A DNA stretch of 64,000 bases from Euwallacea fornicatus. Lineage: Eukaryota; Arthropoda; Insecta; Coleoptera; Curculionidae. Made by a program: the position numbers and the translations under genes. The DNA lies in contig NC_089550.1 of the NCBI RefSeq assembly GCF_040115645.1, forward strand, positions 1,054,001-1,118,000, read 5' to 3'. The notes beneath the pieces were generated by a model. The model was given only the letters and a program-made list of their open reading frames with translations, was not told the origin of the DNA and did not search any database. Of this stretch, positions 37,201 to 49,900 are shown in pieces (the first letter of the stretch is position 1; each line of letters begins with the position of its first letter).

Positions 37201-39230
37201 ATTGCCCCAAAATTTGTTTTAAAACTTGTCAAAATCGCAGATACAGGTTCCAAGTGTAAGCAATAAGCTTGGCCGTATTTAGGGATGTTGGGACTTATTT
37301 GCCTTATTGTGGATAAAAGGAAAAGGCGGAAGATAAGGAAAATAACATGCTTACATTGCTTTAGGTCCAGCATCCCGCCGACTGTAAAGGTCACCTCCAT
37401 CAGGACCTCTACTTGGTGGCCCACCCCTAAATATACATCATTTCCATATAACTCTTTATTTCAGTCATAATACAAATAGTGTTAAAACTATATAAAGTAC
37501 ATACAATACTTAAATACTTAGTAAATAGGTTCGATGTTAGTTCATTTTAATTATATCTATATAAATTGATGTAACACAACACATGATGACTGCTTTGGGA
37601 AAAATCCTTTGGAGCATTTAAAAATATTTTTATAGTTCTATTTTATATATGAATTAACTTCCCTACACCGAGAATAATGCTTTACTATCCTATTTGAGGG
37701 TTCCAATTTTAGGTGTTTCCCTTAATGTTGATATTTAACTGTTTGTTTCCCGTGGACCACAGGTACTGTTAGGCCACATTGCCAAATTATTTCTTGATTT
37801 CTCTTTTTGTACCAAATTGCGTTTTATCAAGCTTTCTTCTATGGCGGAGAATAATCCTAAATTGACGTTTTTTTTTTGTTTTTCCATTATATTAATTCAG
37901 AATCAGTATAGTTCAGATTTCTAGTTTTGTACGTATTTTTCTATACTGTAACAAGCATTTTTCTGAGCTTTCTTCATGGCCTTAATTTCTAGTTAATGTT
38001 TCACTATTTTGGGAAAAGCAAATTCATTCAATAGTCTGTTCCTTAGGTATATTTCTCATTGCTTTCATCTCCTTTCCTTCTCCAATTTCTTAATCCATTT
38101 CCATTTTCATTCCCTAGTCCGTTTTGTCTGTCACAGATTTCTTAATCAATTCTTCAATTATTTTTTCATCATTCTTCCCTTAATTTCTACCTTTCACTTC
38201 AATGAGTTGAATTTTTGTGTTTTTTTTTTAAAGATATATCACAAATTTATGGCCCTTGCCACATATTGCTTAACTCAAATAAACCTCAGCCTAGTTCTTA
38301 ATAACACCAGAGTGCTATTCATGAGGCATCTAACATGAGAAAATTCTCCCAAATGAGCCCCTTTTCAATCAACAATGAACCAAAATTATCACATCATAAA
38401 GAAATTTTTCATCACCATTACAACAATAAATTCACAGAATTTACTTACCTTTCATCATATCCTCTGGCAACATCACCATATCCTCCTCTATCATCATAAC
38501 GACCTGCTGATTGGGCACCTCCGTAAGCACCATAACCTCTATCTTGAGGTGGATATCTGCCTCCACCTCTTCTGTCATCAAATCCTCCTGGTGGTCCTCT
38601 ACCCCGGCCTCCAAATCCTCCACGACCCATGCCACCTCCTCTTCCACCACCTCGCCCACCAAATCCACCTCCTGCACCACGACCACCTCGAAAATCACGC
38701 CCGCCTCCACCTCTGGAGTAAGGACCTCCTCTGTCACGTCCTCCACCCATGCCTCTCATCATAGGTCCTCCAGGGCCTCGCCGTGGAGGTTTCACACGTC
38801 CTTTTTCAACGGAAATTCGGGAACCCATGAAATCTGAGCCATTTAACTCAGAGATAGCTTTATTGGCCAAATCACGGTCTTCTAAATGAAGAAAACCGCA
38901 TTTATTTGAAATATCACATTCGGCGATGGAGCCGTAGGGCTCGAAAAGCTTTCTGAGGTCATCGACTGTGGCACCTGCTGGAAGGCTGCCCACAAATACC
39001 TTGGTGGTGTTTTCAGAGCGGCCACGTTGCTATTGAAAAATTGTGTGGAATCAGTTTATTAATTGGAAATAAGAAATTATAAATTGGGGTAAAAGAAAAA
39101 TGCCAGTGCGTGGAAGTGTTTTGTGCAAGTGATGGTTTTTGAGGGGCAATAGCAGAGAAGTCTGGGATATGTATAGATAGTAGGTAGTAAAATCTGCTAG
39201 TGAATAATGAATTGAAAAAAATCTTACCAT
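32956..39230 (-). CDS. RRM and RGG/Gly-Tyr-rich RNA-binding protein (hnRNP-like)
   Basis: Exons (minus): 39230-39228, 39029-38449, 37426-37355, 36740-36498, 34188-34042, 33010-32956; 366 aa. The first coding exon contributes only the ATG, immediately before a GTAAGA donor. One RRM lies at about residues 10-80 with RNP2 KVFVGSLP and RNP1 CGFLHLED; it is closest in feel to RBM4/Lark and RBM14 RRMs. RGG/RG repeats follow (about 85-170), then Gly/Tyr-rich blocks (GGYGGG, YGGGG) to the C-terminal GGARRY. Such low-complexity tails mediate RNA binding and condensate formation in hnRNPs. All introns after the second exon are phase 2, and exons of 72, 243 and 147 nt can be skipped in frame. A decayed mariner lies in the intron 34189-36497. 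The precise orthologue is uncertain. Confidence 0.88.
34216..34259. repeat. (TA)n microsatellite at transposon edge
   Basis: A run of TA/GTAT ending directly at the left terminus of the mariner-like element at 34260. A shorter TA run abuts its right end (36177-36196). Confidence 0.9.
34260..36176. mobile_element. Tc1/mariner-superfamily element, full length but decayed
   Basis: The ends form a short terminal inverted repeat: left CAGGATGTCCCAAAAATAAG and right, reverse-complemented, AAGGGTGTCCCAGAAATAAG. TA dinucleotides at 34258-34259 and 36177-36178 fit the target duplication, and the insertion sits inside TA repeats. The 1.9-kb element contains a plus-strand transposase pseudogene and about 600 bp of noncoding DNA after it. 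It lies wholly within an intron of the RRM/RGG gene, in the opposite transcriptional orientation. Confidence 0.9.
34553..35565 (+). pseudogene. Transposase pseudogene (DDE, mariner superfamily)
   Basis: The frame starts MPRFTNNDYTDM at 34553, meets a stop, then shifts. The N-terminal part (RIYTHHFPDRPTPNRRTFVR...NPRSSTRRLAIEHNVS) has the helix-turn-helix style of this family. From 35011 the catalytic core is clear: FSINVWAGIIKGRLVGPYFL, MWYFHDGAPCHNARIV with the second Asp, and a SPDLNHCDFYLW third-Asp motif interrupted by a TGA just before it. The region between about 34860 and 35000 is degenerate. At least three disabling changes make it inactive. Confidence 0.88.
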
Positions 39231-39956
39231 TTTTACACTGAAATATTGAATATATTGAATAAAAACCGTAAAAAACGAAGACCCTGTACAAGTCAGCGGA
39301 TGCAAACGAAACGCCAAAAATTGAGAGGAAGCAAGAGAATGAAACTGGCGTCATGACACAAAACGCATGCGCTTGCTAATTATATGAATGAAAGAATTTT
39401 GACAAATAATTGATACTTTAGACGAACAACCAGAGTAAACGAAATTTTGTATGATGTAGATAATGTACATAATACACTGTAGTTAAGATACAGGTTGTCC
39501 CAAAATAAGTTGGTTGAAAAATCCTTCGAAATACAGGATGTCAGAAAAATTAACTTTGGCGTTTTTGGGAAATAACTGTAGTGGCGAGTAAAAATATTCA
39601 ATTTTCAGGCACGAATGTTCAAGTCTAATTGTTTTAAAATTTTAAATAGTAACTGTTGATAAAGTTGTGTAAATGTTACCAAAACTAGGGAGTATTGCTA
39701 CATAGCGCATATAGCTTACTGCCGCACTTTCATAACCTCTAAAAAAAATAGAAAAATTTCAATTTGTTTATATTGAAAATTTAATTTTGCGTTTCTATTT
39801 ATATAAGAATATTTTTAAAAATCCTTAAGCTAAAATTATCTGCGTTCAGGTGCAAAACATTGTAAATAACCATTTGCAATTTAACAGTCCCTGAGACCGT
39901 TATTTCAATTGCAAGTTTATTTCCGTCTCAGTTGAGGTCCAAATTTCAAAAGAAAA
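39231..39956. promoter_or_regulatory. Divergent intergenic region (RNA-binding gene / HSPBAP1)
   Basis: The 726 bp between two divergent start codons must hold the 5' UTRs and promoters of both. No TATA box is obvious. Two transposon-terminus-like motifs in tandem (about 39489, ACAGGTTGTCCC; about 39533, ACAGGATGTC) show that mobile DNA has landed here. Placement is inferred from gene layout. Confidence 0.5.
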
Positions 39957-41605
39957 ATGAATAACACTTCTCCTAAAAGTAACATTACTCAATTAAGTGT
40001 TACTGATCCCATAGATCTGAGGGAAATTATATTGAATACCCAGGAACCTTTACGAGTGAAGGATCAAATAAAATGTGATTTAATATCTTGGACCCTCGAC
40101 AAATGGAATGAAGAACTGGGAAGTGAGCAATTGCAATTTCGGTGTGGTAAAAATTTATATACAAAGGTTTGTTGAAGTATTCAAAATTTGTACAGTTTCC
40201 TCAATTTAAATTTTAAAACATACATTACACACATTATAAAGTTTTAACTTAAAAATTTGAAATTTTAACAAGCTGATTTTTTTCTCAGTAATTCATGTAA
40301 TACACTATCTCTGTATACAATATCTTTAAAATGTTAGGATCCCCAATGGGAGTCCACCTGTTCAACAAAACAAGCCACATTCGCAGATTTCTTAAAGCAC
40401 ATTCAAATGAAAAATCCTAACAGATGGTGGTACTTTGATTACAAATATCTCTGTCAATGGTTCACTGAAAAGACATCTTTAAAGTATGTAAGTCTGACTG
40501 ACAATAAATCCATTCCTAGTTTAAAACAATGAGACACATTTTTAGAAAATTGATTGGTCTTCCTTAGGCTTTCCTGAGCTAAGCTCTAATGACACAACTA
40601 TCTGGATAGGGTCAAAAGGTGCTCATACACCTTGCCATGTAGACACTTATGGATGTAACATTATATTACAAATATATGGAAGGTCAGCCCCAGATACAAA
40701 TTTGAATAAAAGTTTTATTTATGGTTATTTAGGAAACAATGGTTTTTATTTGCCCCTGAGCAAAACCTAAAACCCACAAGAATTCCTTTTGAGGAGTCGA
40801 GTATTTATTCAAAACTAAACTTTTTCAGCCCTAACGAAGAAAACTTCAAAGGTATATTATTATCAGAGCTATAAATACTGCAAATTCAATAAACAATAGC
40901 AGTCAATTCCAGGGATTAGTCACTGTCATAAAGTTGTTCTTAGTCCTGGGGAAGTGCTGATAGTACCCAACAAATGGTGGCATTATGTGGAAAATTTGGA
41001 TACTGCTATATCCATAAATGCATGGATTCCCTTGGTATTTTTTATAGTTATAATAGAAAAAATGCTATTACCATTGTATTCCAGCCTCAAGATGAGTATG
41101 AGAGAATTAAAGAAGGCGTGGCAGCGATATTTACAGGAAAAATGGTGCAAAACAATACCGCACTTCAAAAAATAATTTTAAATCCCAATATGGCAACAGT
41201 ATGTATTCTAATAATGTTGCATTTCTGAGCTAAAAATGTGAACATTTTCAGGAAATGATTCGTTCTGAAGATGCATTAAAAATAATAGCTTTATCTACCG
41301 AAAAATACAAACCCAAAAACAAGTTCAGTCGAACTGAAGTTGAAAAGATAAAGTTGAAGATGGAAACCAAAGACGTAGATTCCTTGATGTTTAAGTACAG
41401 CAATATTATAAAAATTCCAGTTTTAACTGAGGAAGAATTTAGAATTTCCTTGGCTGAACAAGCTGCTAGATTCAAGCATATAGGGCAAAGGGGTCAGCAG
41501 AAAACTAACGACACAGAAAATAAAAATTTGATTGATTTTTTGGAGGTTGTGACCGATGATGAGGTGTTGGATTTAATAGCCCGAAAGCTTGTTGAGAAAA
41601 TTTAG
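39957..41605 (+). CDS. HSPBAP1: HSPB1-associated protein 1-like JmjC protein
   Basis: Exons 39957-40166, 40338-40487, 40546-40682, 40733-40851, 40913-41034, 41085-41198 and 41252-41605 give 401 aa with every junction in phase. The JmjC (cupin) fold of the Fe(II)/2-oxoglutarate oxygenase superfamily is evident. Iron ligands fit HVD (His151, Asp153) in GAHTPCHVDTYG and His229 in WWHYVE; Lys167 in GRKQWFLF and Thr148 fit the cosubstrate pocket. DPQWESTC, RWWYFDYKYL and TRIPFEESSIYSKLN match the HSPBAP1 family in order. Mammalian HSPBAP1 binds HSP27; its substrate is not established. The C-terminal 117 residues encoded by the last exon are charged, helical-looking and divergent. Four introns are only 50-61 bp. 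Confidence 0.93.
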
Positions 41606-41629
41606 ATTTAAGTTTTGTTGAATAATTTT

Positions 41630-41635
41630 AATAAA
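41630..41635 (+). terminator. Polyadenylation signal AATAAA of HSPBAP1
   Basis: AATAAA lies 25 bp after the stop codon, followed by a T-rich run. Confidence 0.7.
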
Positions 41636-41639
41636 GTTT

Positions 41640-43970
41640 TTTTGCACGGTTTGAAATTTCACTGTACTCACTGGTCATTGCTGATCCTTACGGGTTTTTT
41701 TTTGCAATTTACAGGTATGGATCTGAAAAAAATTAAAATATCCGCTGGTTTATGTTTAAAATCAAAGAACTTGTGTCAATTTCGTATAAATTGGAAGTTG
41801 CAATATTTTAAGTCATTTTCGGTGATTAGTATACAATACACTAATTAATTTATTAAATGAAGAAACTACTTAAATAATATCAAAACAAGAGCATTTTTGC
41901 AAATCTTTCTCTTCCTCTGTTTTTCTTTTACAGGAAACGTCTTTAAGACATTTTTCAACTGTTGCTATCCTTGAAATGGTTCCTTCAATATTCAATGAAG
42001 GCATTTTAACTCTAAGAATTCTGCATTTACAAAGTTGGCAATACTGGCCCCCCTCTCCCGTTAGCTACTAGCAGATTGCTATATTATTGAATAACACCAA
42101 GAGGTACATTCCTGTTTTTTTGGGAAAAATTCATTTCCTCAAAAATAATTTCCAATAAAGATCATTTTTTTATTGCAACCTTAAAAATATGAAATGCTAT
42201 TTGTAAAAAAACTGCTTTAATTTCATATAATCAGTATTTACAGTGCCTATAAAAGAACATGTGCATTACTATAAATAATTAAGCAAACTAACAAAAACAC
42301 CTTATGTAGTTTATTGCACTAGGTCAAATACTAATACTTTAGTAGTCAGTTACGGAAGTAGGCACCAATTGTATTAAATATTTAGCGTATGGTAATTTTT
42401 TTTTTAACTTAAAATTATTCTAAGCGCATTTACACCTTAAAATTCAAATAGTTTGTGCTTGGGAAGTAATTTATTGGAAAACTGAGAGTAACAGTAAACA
42501 GTGGTTTCGTCGCACACTTAAACTTTTCATTTAGCTTTCAATATTCAACGGTTAGATGAAATAAATTTTATCAGAAAAAAAATTATTGGTGGGTTTTTCA
42601 TAAAGGCTTTTCCATATATTTTCGTCAATGAATAACTTAGGCTTATCTATTTATTTCTTCTAAGCAGAATAAATGTATAAAAACGTTCATTTTTCACCAT
42701 TTGATTACTGATTAAAAATCCCGTGATGTCAATGGTATTGTTTCCTGTGAACTGTGAACATTTTTTCATCTCAGTTTCCCTTTAATTTCATAGATACATT
42801 ATCGCTAGGCACGTTTAATTTACCATTTTTAATTTTTATATTAATCTCTACTTTATATATACACAAGTCGTAAAAGTTAAGTATAGTGAAAATCAGCATC
42901 TAAATTTAAACCATCAAACATTTTGCGAATTGTATATTCTCCATGTGCCCTTCACAGTCGAAAGAGTCATGTCATGGTTTTCAATGTGTAGTCATAAAAA
43001 GTTGAACAAGGTCAACAAAATATTTCTTACAAGGTGAGTTACCAAACGGAGATAAGTAAATCCCTCCGTTTTCTGAAAAGTAGTAGAATTGAACTAGTAC
43101 AAGTGTTACAGAAAGCCACAATTTTTATTTGAACTTTATTTCCACCACCTTGGAGGGAACTTTCTATAGACCTTAATCAGCTTGTGATAGAGATTAAATC
43201 TTCCGAAAAAAGTATATAACTGTTTAAACTGAGAAACAGATTTTTCACATCTTTAACTTTTCTCAAGGTATATAGATTGTGCATTATCTAATTAAATCTA
43301 TCGGTCAATATACGTTAAACTAGGAACTAATTTTTGCTACCAAGAACCAAAAAAACGTGAAAAAGGATGTTTTAGATGTTAAACTTAAATAAATTAATAA
43401 TAAAAGATAAATTAGAGGATGGACTCTAGCTACGAAGAATTCGGTCAAAAACGCGTTGTCATTTTTTCGAAAAAGACTGTTTAATGTAAACATTTTTCAA
43501 CCGAACACTTCGTGTTATTAGTCATAAAACTAGTTCGAAAAAAGATCAAATTCTAGACTATTTCATTGCAAATTATTTAGGAATTTGACCCTTAAACGAA
43601 GCTATTATCACATAATCACAACATTTTCTGGCGGGACCAGAAAAAAACCAAAAATAAAACGTATTTTCCAGGTTGGACGAAATCTTCTTACCTAATAAGT
43701 TATCACAAACCTGCTTGTGTGTGAAACATCAGGCGAAATTAAACTTTTCGTCTTAAAAATATAAAATTTTGAGACAGCAGGCTTCAGATTTGCGACTTAA
43801 ATTTCGTATATGCTAAACTTGTGAAAATCTCATTAAAAATAAGAAGTTTTTATATATACTTGCAATTGTTTTAGTAAAAAAAAGACAACAAAAACAGATA
43901 AAACAAAAAGACAGAATAAATAAAATCTTACTTGCTCAGAGAGTAATAACTAATCTCACTTAGAGGCGTT
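41640..43970. other. Convergent intergenic stretch and likely mannosidase 3' UTR
   Basis: No exon was recognised. This AT-rich stretch contains the 3' ends of HSPBAP1 (plus) and the mannosidase (minus). The open frame at 41615-41848 has no motif and lies just past the HSPBAP1 poly-A signal. Confidence 0.5.
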
Positions 43971-46900
43971 TTAAATGTAAAACGCTTTCATTTCCATAGG
44001 ACACAAACTTACATCTTCCGCAATGTCTAGCTGTCGTTCCGTTTTCAGGAAGGATAAAGTCGCTTTGTACAACGTGTTACTTTGTTTATTCGGGAACAAT
44101 TGACGCAGATTTACCTAAGAAAATATAGAAAAACTTACCTTAAATCTTATAATGAAAAAATATAAGTGCAGCTGCTGGAAAATTAGATTTCGTGAGCTTA
44201 AAAATCATGTTTGGCATTGTATTTACTGATTTAAGTTGATTTCAAACTTCGTTCTATTTGCAAAAATGTTGGTATCCCAACTTACCTTGCCTTCGCTCAA
44301 CGGAAACTGCTTCACCAACACCTTATCTAGAAAACAAGTGTCCAAATACTGCCTTCCGAGAACCAACCCTGTGTGATACGCCGCTTTAATGAATACGTTG
44401 GTTTTGAAAGTCGGAATGGAAATATCCACTCCCAAGTTAAACTCTGGAGCATAAACTTCCGCCTTGTTTTCCTCTTCATCCTGTGTTTTAATTAGTTTTA
44501 TCAGAGGATTTAAAAGAGTTTCCGAAGAAACGCCGGTTGAAACTGTAGGAAAACCTGCGGGATGATCATGAAGGGTGCCCTGGAATTATCTATTTTTAGG
44601 TTCTGTGTCGTCTCGAAAACGGGGAAAAAATTGATAATACTAACATTATAAAAGGCCTTAAATTTGAACTGAATCCGAACATACAATCCTTGGCTGAAGT
44701 AATAAATACTAAAATTACGTGGTAGTTTTTTGGTTCAAATTTCACAATTTAAAAAATGCTATTACCGTAGTATTCTGTCCAACGTTAAACTTCAGCGTCT
44801 TAGAAATTTTGACGAACAATTCCCTCCCAATTTTAAAACCGAAAACTCACCTGACAATTCGCATTTCGCTTCTCGACTAATATTCGGAACACGTGTTTAG
44901 TGGGATGATTATCGAGAACCCCCTGCCCCATTCCGAGATTATCGTCCTGATTCAACCTTCTGTCTAACATAACCTCGAGCTTACCACTGCTCAATGAACT
45001 GCAACCTAAGGGAGAACTTGTTACTATCGATAAACGCGTATTCTTATCCTCTATGTAAGCTTTGGTGGGTATCGGGTAGTAGTTAGCTTGAAGAGGAAGT
45101 TTCTTGAAACGCTGCCGTTTGACGACCTACAAGAAGAATATTCAAGCGTTTCCTCCCATTAAAGATGAGAATTATCTACTTGAAAGCCATTAGCGTCGGT
45201 GAAAAATACATCTTTATTGTCAATGTTGGTAGCTAGTCTCATGACCAACTCAAAATTGTGAGTTTTCTGTATGTCGACGACGTTTTGAACTTCGAGACCT
45301 AGACCGTCTGCCCCTAGAAAAGCATTTTTCATTTATTCATTGATAATTACGAAATTAACTGTATTGAAGTGGAACATGTTAGAACGATTTAAAGAGCCAT
45401 CGCCTTTGTCAAAATAGTCATTTTGAATTAATTTCCTAAAACTGTAGTTATACCCATTTAATCAATTTTCTAACTCTGCTGATAACAAAAATTCCTTCAC
45501 TAATCATCGAAAAAGCTGATTCTGTATATAAACAATACCAATATCGACTAAACCCCAACAATAACAACATTACTAATTAACCGGAAACTCTACCTAAACT
45601 AAAATATTTTTTAACAAGCTAGGTATGCAGAGCTTCGCCCTTAAGGTCATACACTGAAACCTCCTTGCTTGAATATGTAAACATGACTTATCGCTAGCAA
45701 ATAATCCACGCAACGTTGATTTGAAAACAGTCAGTACAGATTTACCTGTAACAGATTACAGTAGTGGCGTGCTTTATTGAATTAACTAAGAGAGAATAAA
45801 GCAACGAGGGAAAAAAAAGATTGATCCTCCACGAATTTATGGAAGTTAGATAATACTGTTTTTGCAGGTAATATCGAATTATTTATAGCATGTTTAAGGT
45901 TAATATATAATATTTTGACGAATAAGTATTGTACTTTAGCATTTATCATAGAATTGGTTTAATCTTATCTTAAATACATAATCTGATAAAAGACCTTAGT
46001 CGGTTACCTATATTAACGAATATTTTTTGCTACCTAACTTGGTGGTTAAGAATAAAACAGAAAGTTGAATCCGCAGCTGATACTGTTTTGCCATGTTTGG
46101 AATTGAAAATATATGCAGAGTATGAGAGAAATTTCTCAGCCAATAACCTGGAGGTTAGATAGGGCAATAGTTCAATATAACTGATTGACCTTCGCAAACC
46201 CACTAAACTCAATTAATTTTTTTTTCTACGAGCGGATCATGTAGGAGAAACCGTTTAAATGCGTCGATTTGGTATATATAGTAAATTTCTGCATGTTGCA
46301 AATTATTACCTACATTGAAACTTACCTGGAGTATTATACAAAACGGCCTTATGTAATACATATGGAAGCTGGACTGTAACGGAAGATAGAACGGGCCCTT
46401 CAACCACGTTAACTATTGTATTTTCGATTTTAAGTTCAACTGCTTCACCATCTGGTAAAAACAAGTAGCCACCGCTCCTGTCCCCTGGTCTATTCGCCAC
46501 TCCATATCTAGCACCGAGAGAAGGTAAACTTTCGATTCGTTTTAGTTATTGATACCGAATTGCGAAGGATAGGTATGGTATATTTATTTAAAGTTACGAT
46601 GCATTAAAGCCCTCCCTAATATAAATTATCTAGATAATATCAGTTTGAAGAGTTTACCAAATAGCTTCATTTATTAAGGATAGATTAGATATTTCAAAGT
46701 CAGCTTCGAGCGACGTCTAAGCTCATAATGGTCTTGACTTTATGAAAAATTGGTAATATTGTTATAGCAAAACACGCGAAATCCTATGAACATATTCCTA
46801 CAAATTCGGCCGTGTTTGTCGTCCTTTAACAGCATAAAAATCTTTAAGTTCCCAATGATGAATGCACAATAAATTGATCAAATACATCTCTTCTTGCACT

Positions 46901-49900
46901 TACTTGGCAAAATCCAAATGCACAGGTACAGGACTAGTGCCAGTCTTGATTGCTTTCAAAAGTCCGAATTTATTGAATGAGGCCACAACTCTAGCGTTTT
47001 GCAAAGTAAACTCTCCGGCTGTTTCTGACACCTCCGTCTTGAACCCTTTCGGAGACGTTACTTCGCCATACTGATTGTAGATCTTGATGTTGGCAAACAC
47101 GGTTTCACTATTAAGAATAATGAATTTAAATTTGAAGCACCAAATTATCGAATATTAAATCACGAAGACTTCACATAAAATTGCGAAAATCGTAGATGTT
47201 TTAAGTAACGTTTTGATATATTATGAAAGCCAAAACACATACATGTATTACACCATATTCTTACCTCGGCTTGTTCTCTTCATAAACCGTGGTTATCGTA
47301 TAACTAACAATTCCAAAAGCTGGAATATTGGCAATAAACGACAATTCGTATTTGCTCTGCGACATCGCAGATCCATATTCAAATATAGGAGACACTTGAC
47401 AAGTTATCCTTTTACCGCGAAAGTCGAAAACCTGCCAACAGTATATCAAAAACCCATTTTTGCAGAGAAACTTGCCCTTACCTCGACAAATTGGGTGTTA
47501 ATATTAAAAGTAACCACTTCATGCCTGGCGAACGCCAAAGAGTTGTAAATGACGATTTTCTTGGAGGGCAGATCAGGAAGGCCGATTGTAATTTGCAATT
47601 TTTCCGGTAAGCTATTATGAGCATGCCAGACATCTTCGAAATTGTAATAAGTCACGTCTTGCTCGTACGGTTCTTTTGATCCTGAACCCTCCAGGAGTAT
47701 ATTAGTACAAAGTTGTGTTACCCGCTGACAATTATGGATGGCTTGAAGCATCCTTCACAAAAAAGATATAAATTTCAGGCGAAACATTAAATCGATTTGA
47801 TTGATAAATTTTGGAAGTTTAAAAACTAACCTTTTTCCATAATCCACAACTACATGGTCCTTGGCAGTTCCAGTAATACCGTCGTGATGTTGAAATAGGG
47901 CTAAGGCTTGTCTAGCGCTGACTAAAAGGTGCTCTAATCCGTTTGTTTTATCTATAATCCAGTCGGCTCCAGGTTTGGTGCTATGGTATGTCAGTGCATG
48001 AATGGTTTCTGCTGCCCTGAACAAAATTTTGCCAATTGAAATAAACTACTAAAGAAAAAGATCGATGCGACAAAAATTTTCTTACCGAATATAACTAAGC
48101 AGAACCCGATCCATCCGCTTGTAAAACGGTCTCGAAGTGTAATATCCGCTCCAATAGTGGTCATCCCTATCAGAATAGGTAAAAAAGTCGCCCGATAGAC
48201 TAGGAAACTCATTTATTCTCTTCTCATGCCTCACTGCCCTGAAATAATCGGTAAGAGTTCCGAATTGGGCCTAAAAAAACTCCAATATTTCAACTCCGCA
48301 AATCTATCCAGTTGCAGGAAAACTAACTTGAACGTGCAAATTTAAGTTCTTGTTCATGTAATCAAACAATTTCTGATAGTTGTTGTATTGCACATCCCAT
48401 TCTGTGGGGTGGTCGTATCTAAAATCATCTCCCAGGGGAGCTAAGACCACGTTGGTTTTAAATAGTTTCGACTTTTTCCTGTATTGGTCCAGCAGCAATT
48501 CCGCCCTGAAACGGGTACTTCAAGGATTCTGCAATTGAACAATCTAGCAACATTGCGTGTGACATTTTGATATTTTCTCTTGCCAAATTATTTACAACCT
48601 CTTTTTTTTAAATAATTGTTGTTACAATGTTGCCTTTGTAATCCCTTATACCTGGCAGCTACATTTTCATCCGTAATCGACACCGGTGGTACTTTCCATG
48701 GGCAATGCAACCCATGATGCGGCAACCTCTTAAAATCAAACTGGCAACATATCTTTGGATCGGGTCCGCAAGTATGAGGCACATCGTACCCGTAAAATGG
48801 CATCATGTGACAGAACATATCACTACTACCCGTATCATCTAGAAAACAAAAAACGTCCATAAACCCCCAAAAACGTAATACGATTCATATAATTAACTAT
48901 AAAAAAGATAGATAATGCCAATAATATATGGGTGTTTTGAATAAACAAATATGCCTTTTTGCGTCAACAACCTGCTTATATCATGCTGGCTCTCTATAGT
49001 GGAGTTAGTTTCATGCTAATAAACAGCACAATAAATGTTGTTATTTAAAAATGTAACCTATTCTTTTTAGCGCTCATTATATGCAACTAAATAGATACAA
49101 AAAGTACAAAGGGTTTGGTTAATCGTCGACCAATTCTGATCGTTCCACTACCAATCAAAAGAATTTATCGGTCAAAATAGAGGTAAGCCTGGCAATGTGC
49201 CAGGTTCAATTCAAATTTATTTAACTGCGGAAGCTTCCATGCTTATATGATTATTTAGGTCCACGATAATCCAACCAGCTAAAATATTACTCTGATATTT
49301 CATACGATTGGTTGAGACACATTTAGAAAATTTGTTATTTAATATTTTATGGTATCGTTAAACTGACGTTCACACACCCCAAAGTTGTCTCCACCTAAAC
49401 TCCAATTGTTTATTGCGAGCGAACTCTTTTTTGATCGAATAGTGAACCCTCTGTATAAGCATGTTCTGCAAGCCACTGTTTTTTAATATTGCGGGCTGCA
49501 TCAGGCCTAAACCGAAAGGGTCGATGGACCAGTGGCTCACGGGAGTGTAGTTAAGGTGTTGTTTGAGCCATTGATGGCCTTCAGAGAGTTGGTGAATGAT
49601 GGAGATGTAATGAGAGTTAGCTTCGTCGTTCATCACCCAGCCGCCCGTCACTATTTCAAGTTGGTTGTTTCTGAGCAGCCTGAAATAGTTATTAAAACGT
49701 TTAATCGTGTAATAATAGAGTGATTTTCTATAACTAAATTATTATCCATGCATGTATAGGGTGTCCAATTTTAATCGTTTTCTGTCGACAGATCCCACGC
49801 ATATTTATTTTGTTTTTTGAAAGATGCGCAATCTTTAAATACGAAATAAAATGATGAGTAATACATTGATTCGGAATAGACTGGAGCCATAAATATTCTA

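Noticed and set aside
34034..38837. Open frames of Thr/Ser/Val-rich or His/Leu-rich proteins over Gly-rich exons
   Set aside because: They are other-frame readings of GGT/GGC repeats in the RRM/RGG gene.
41615..41848. 77-codon plus-strand frame after HSPBAP1
   Set aside because: Lies in the 3' flank across the poly-A signal, with no motif.
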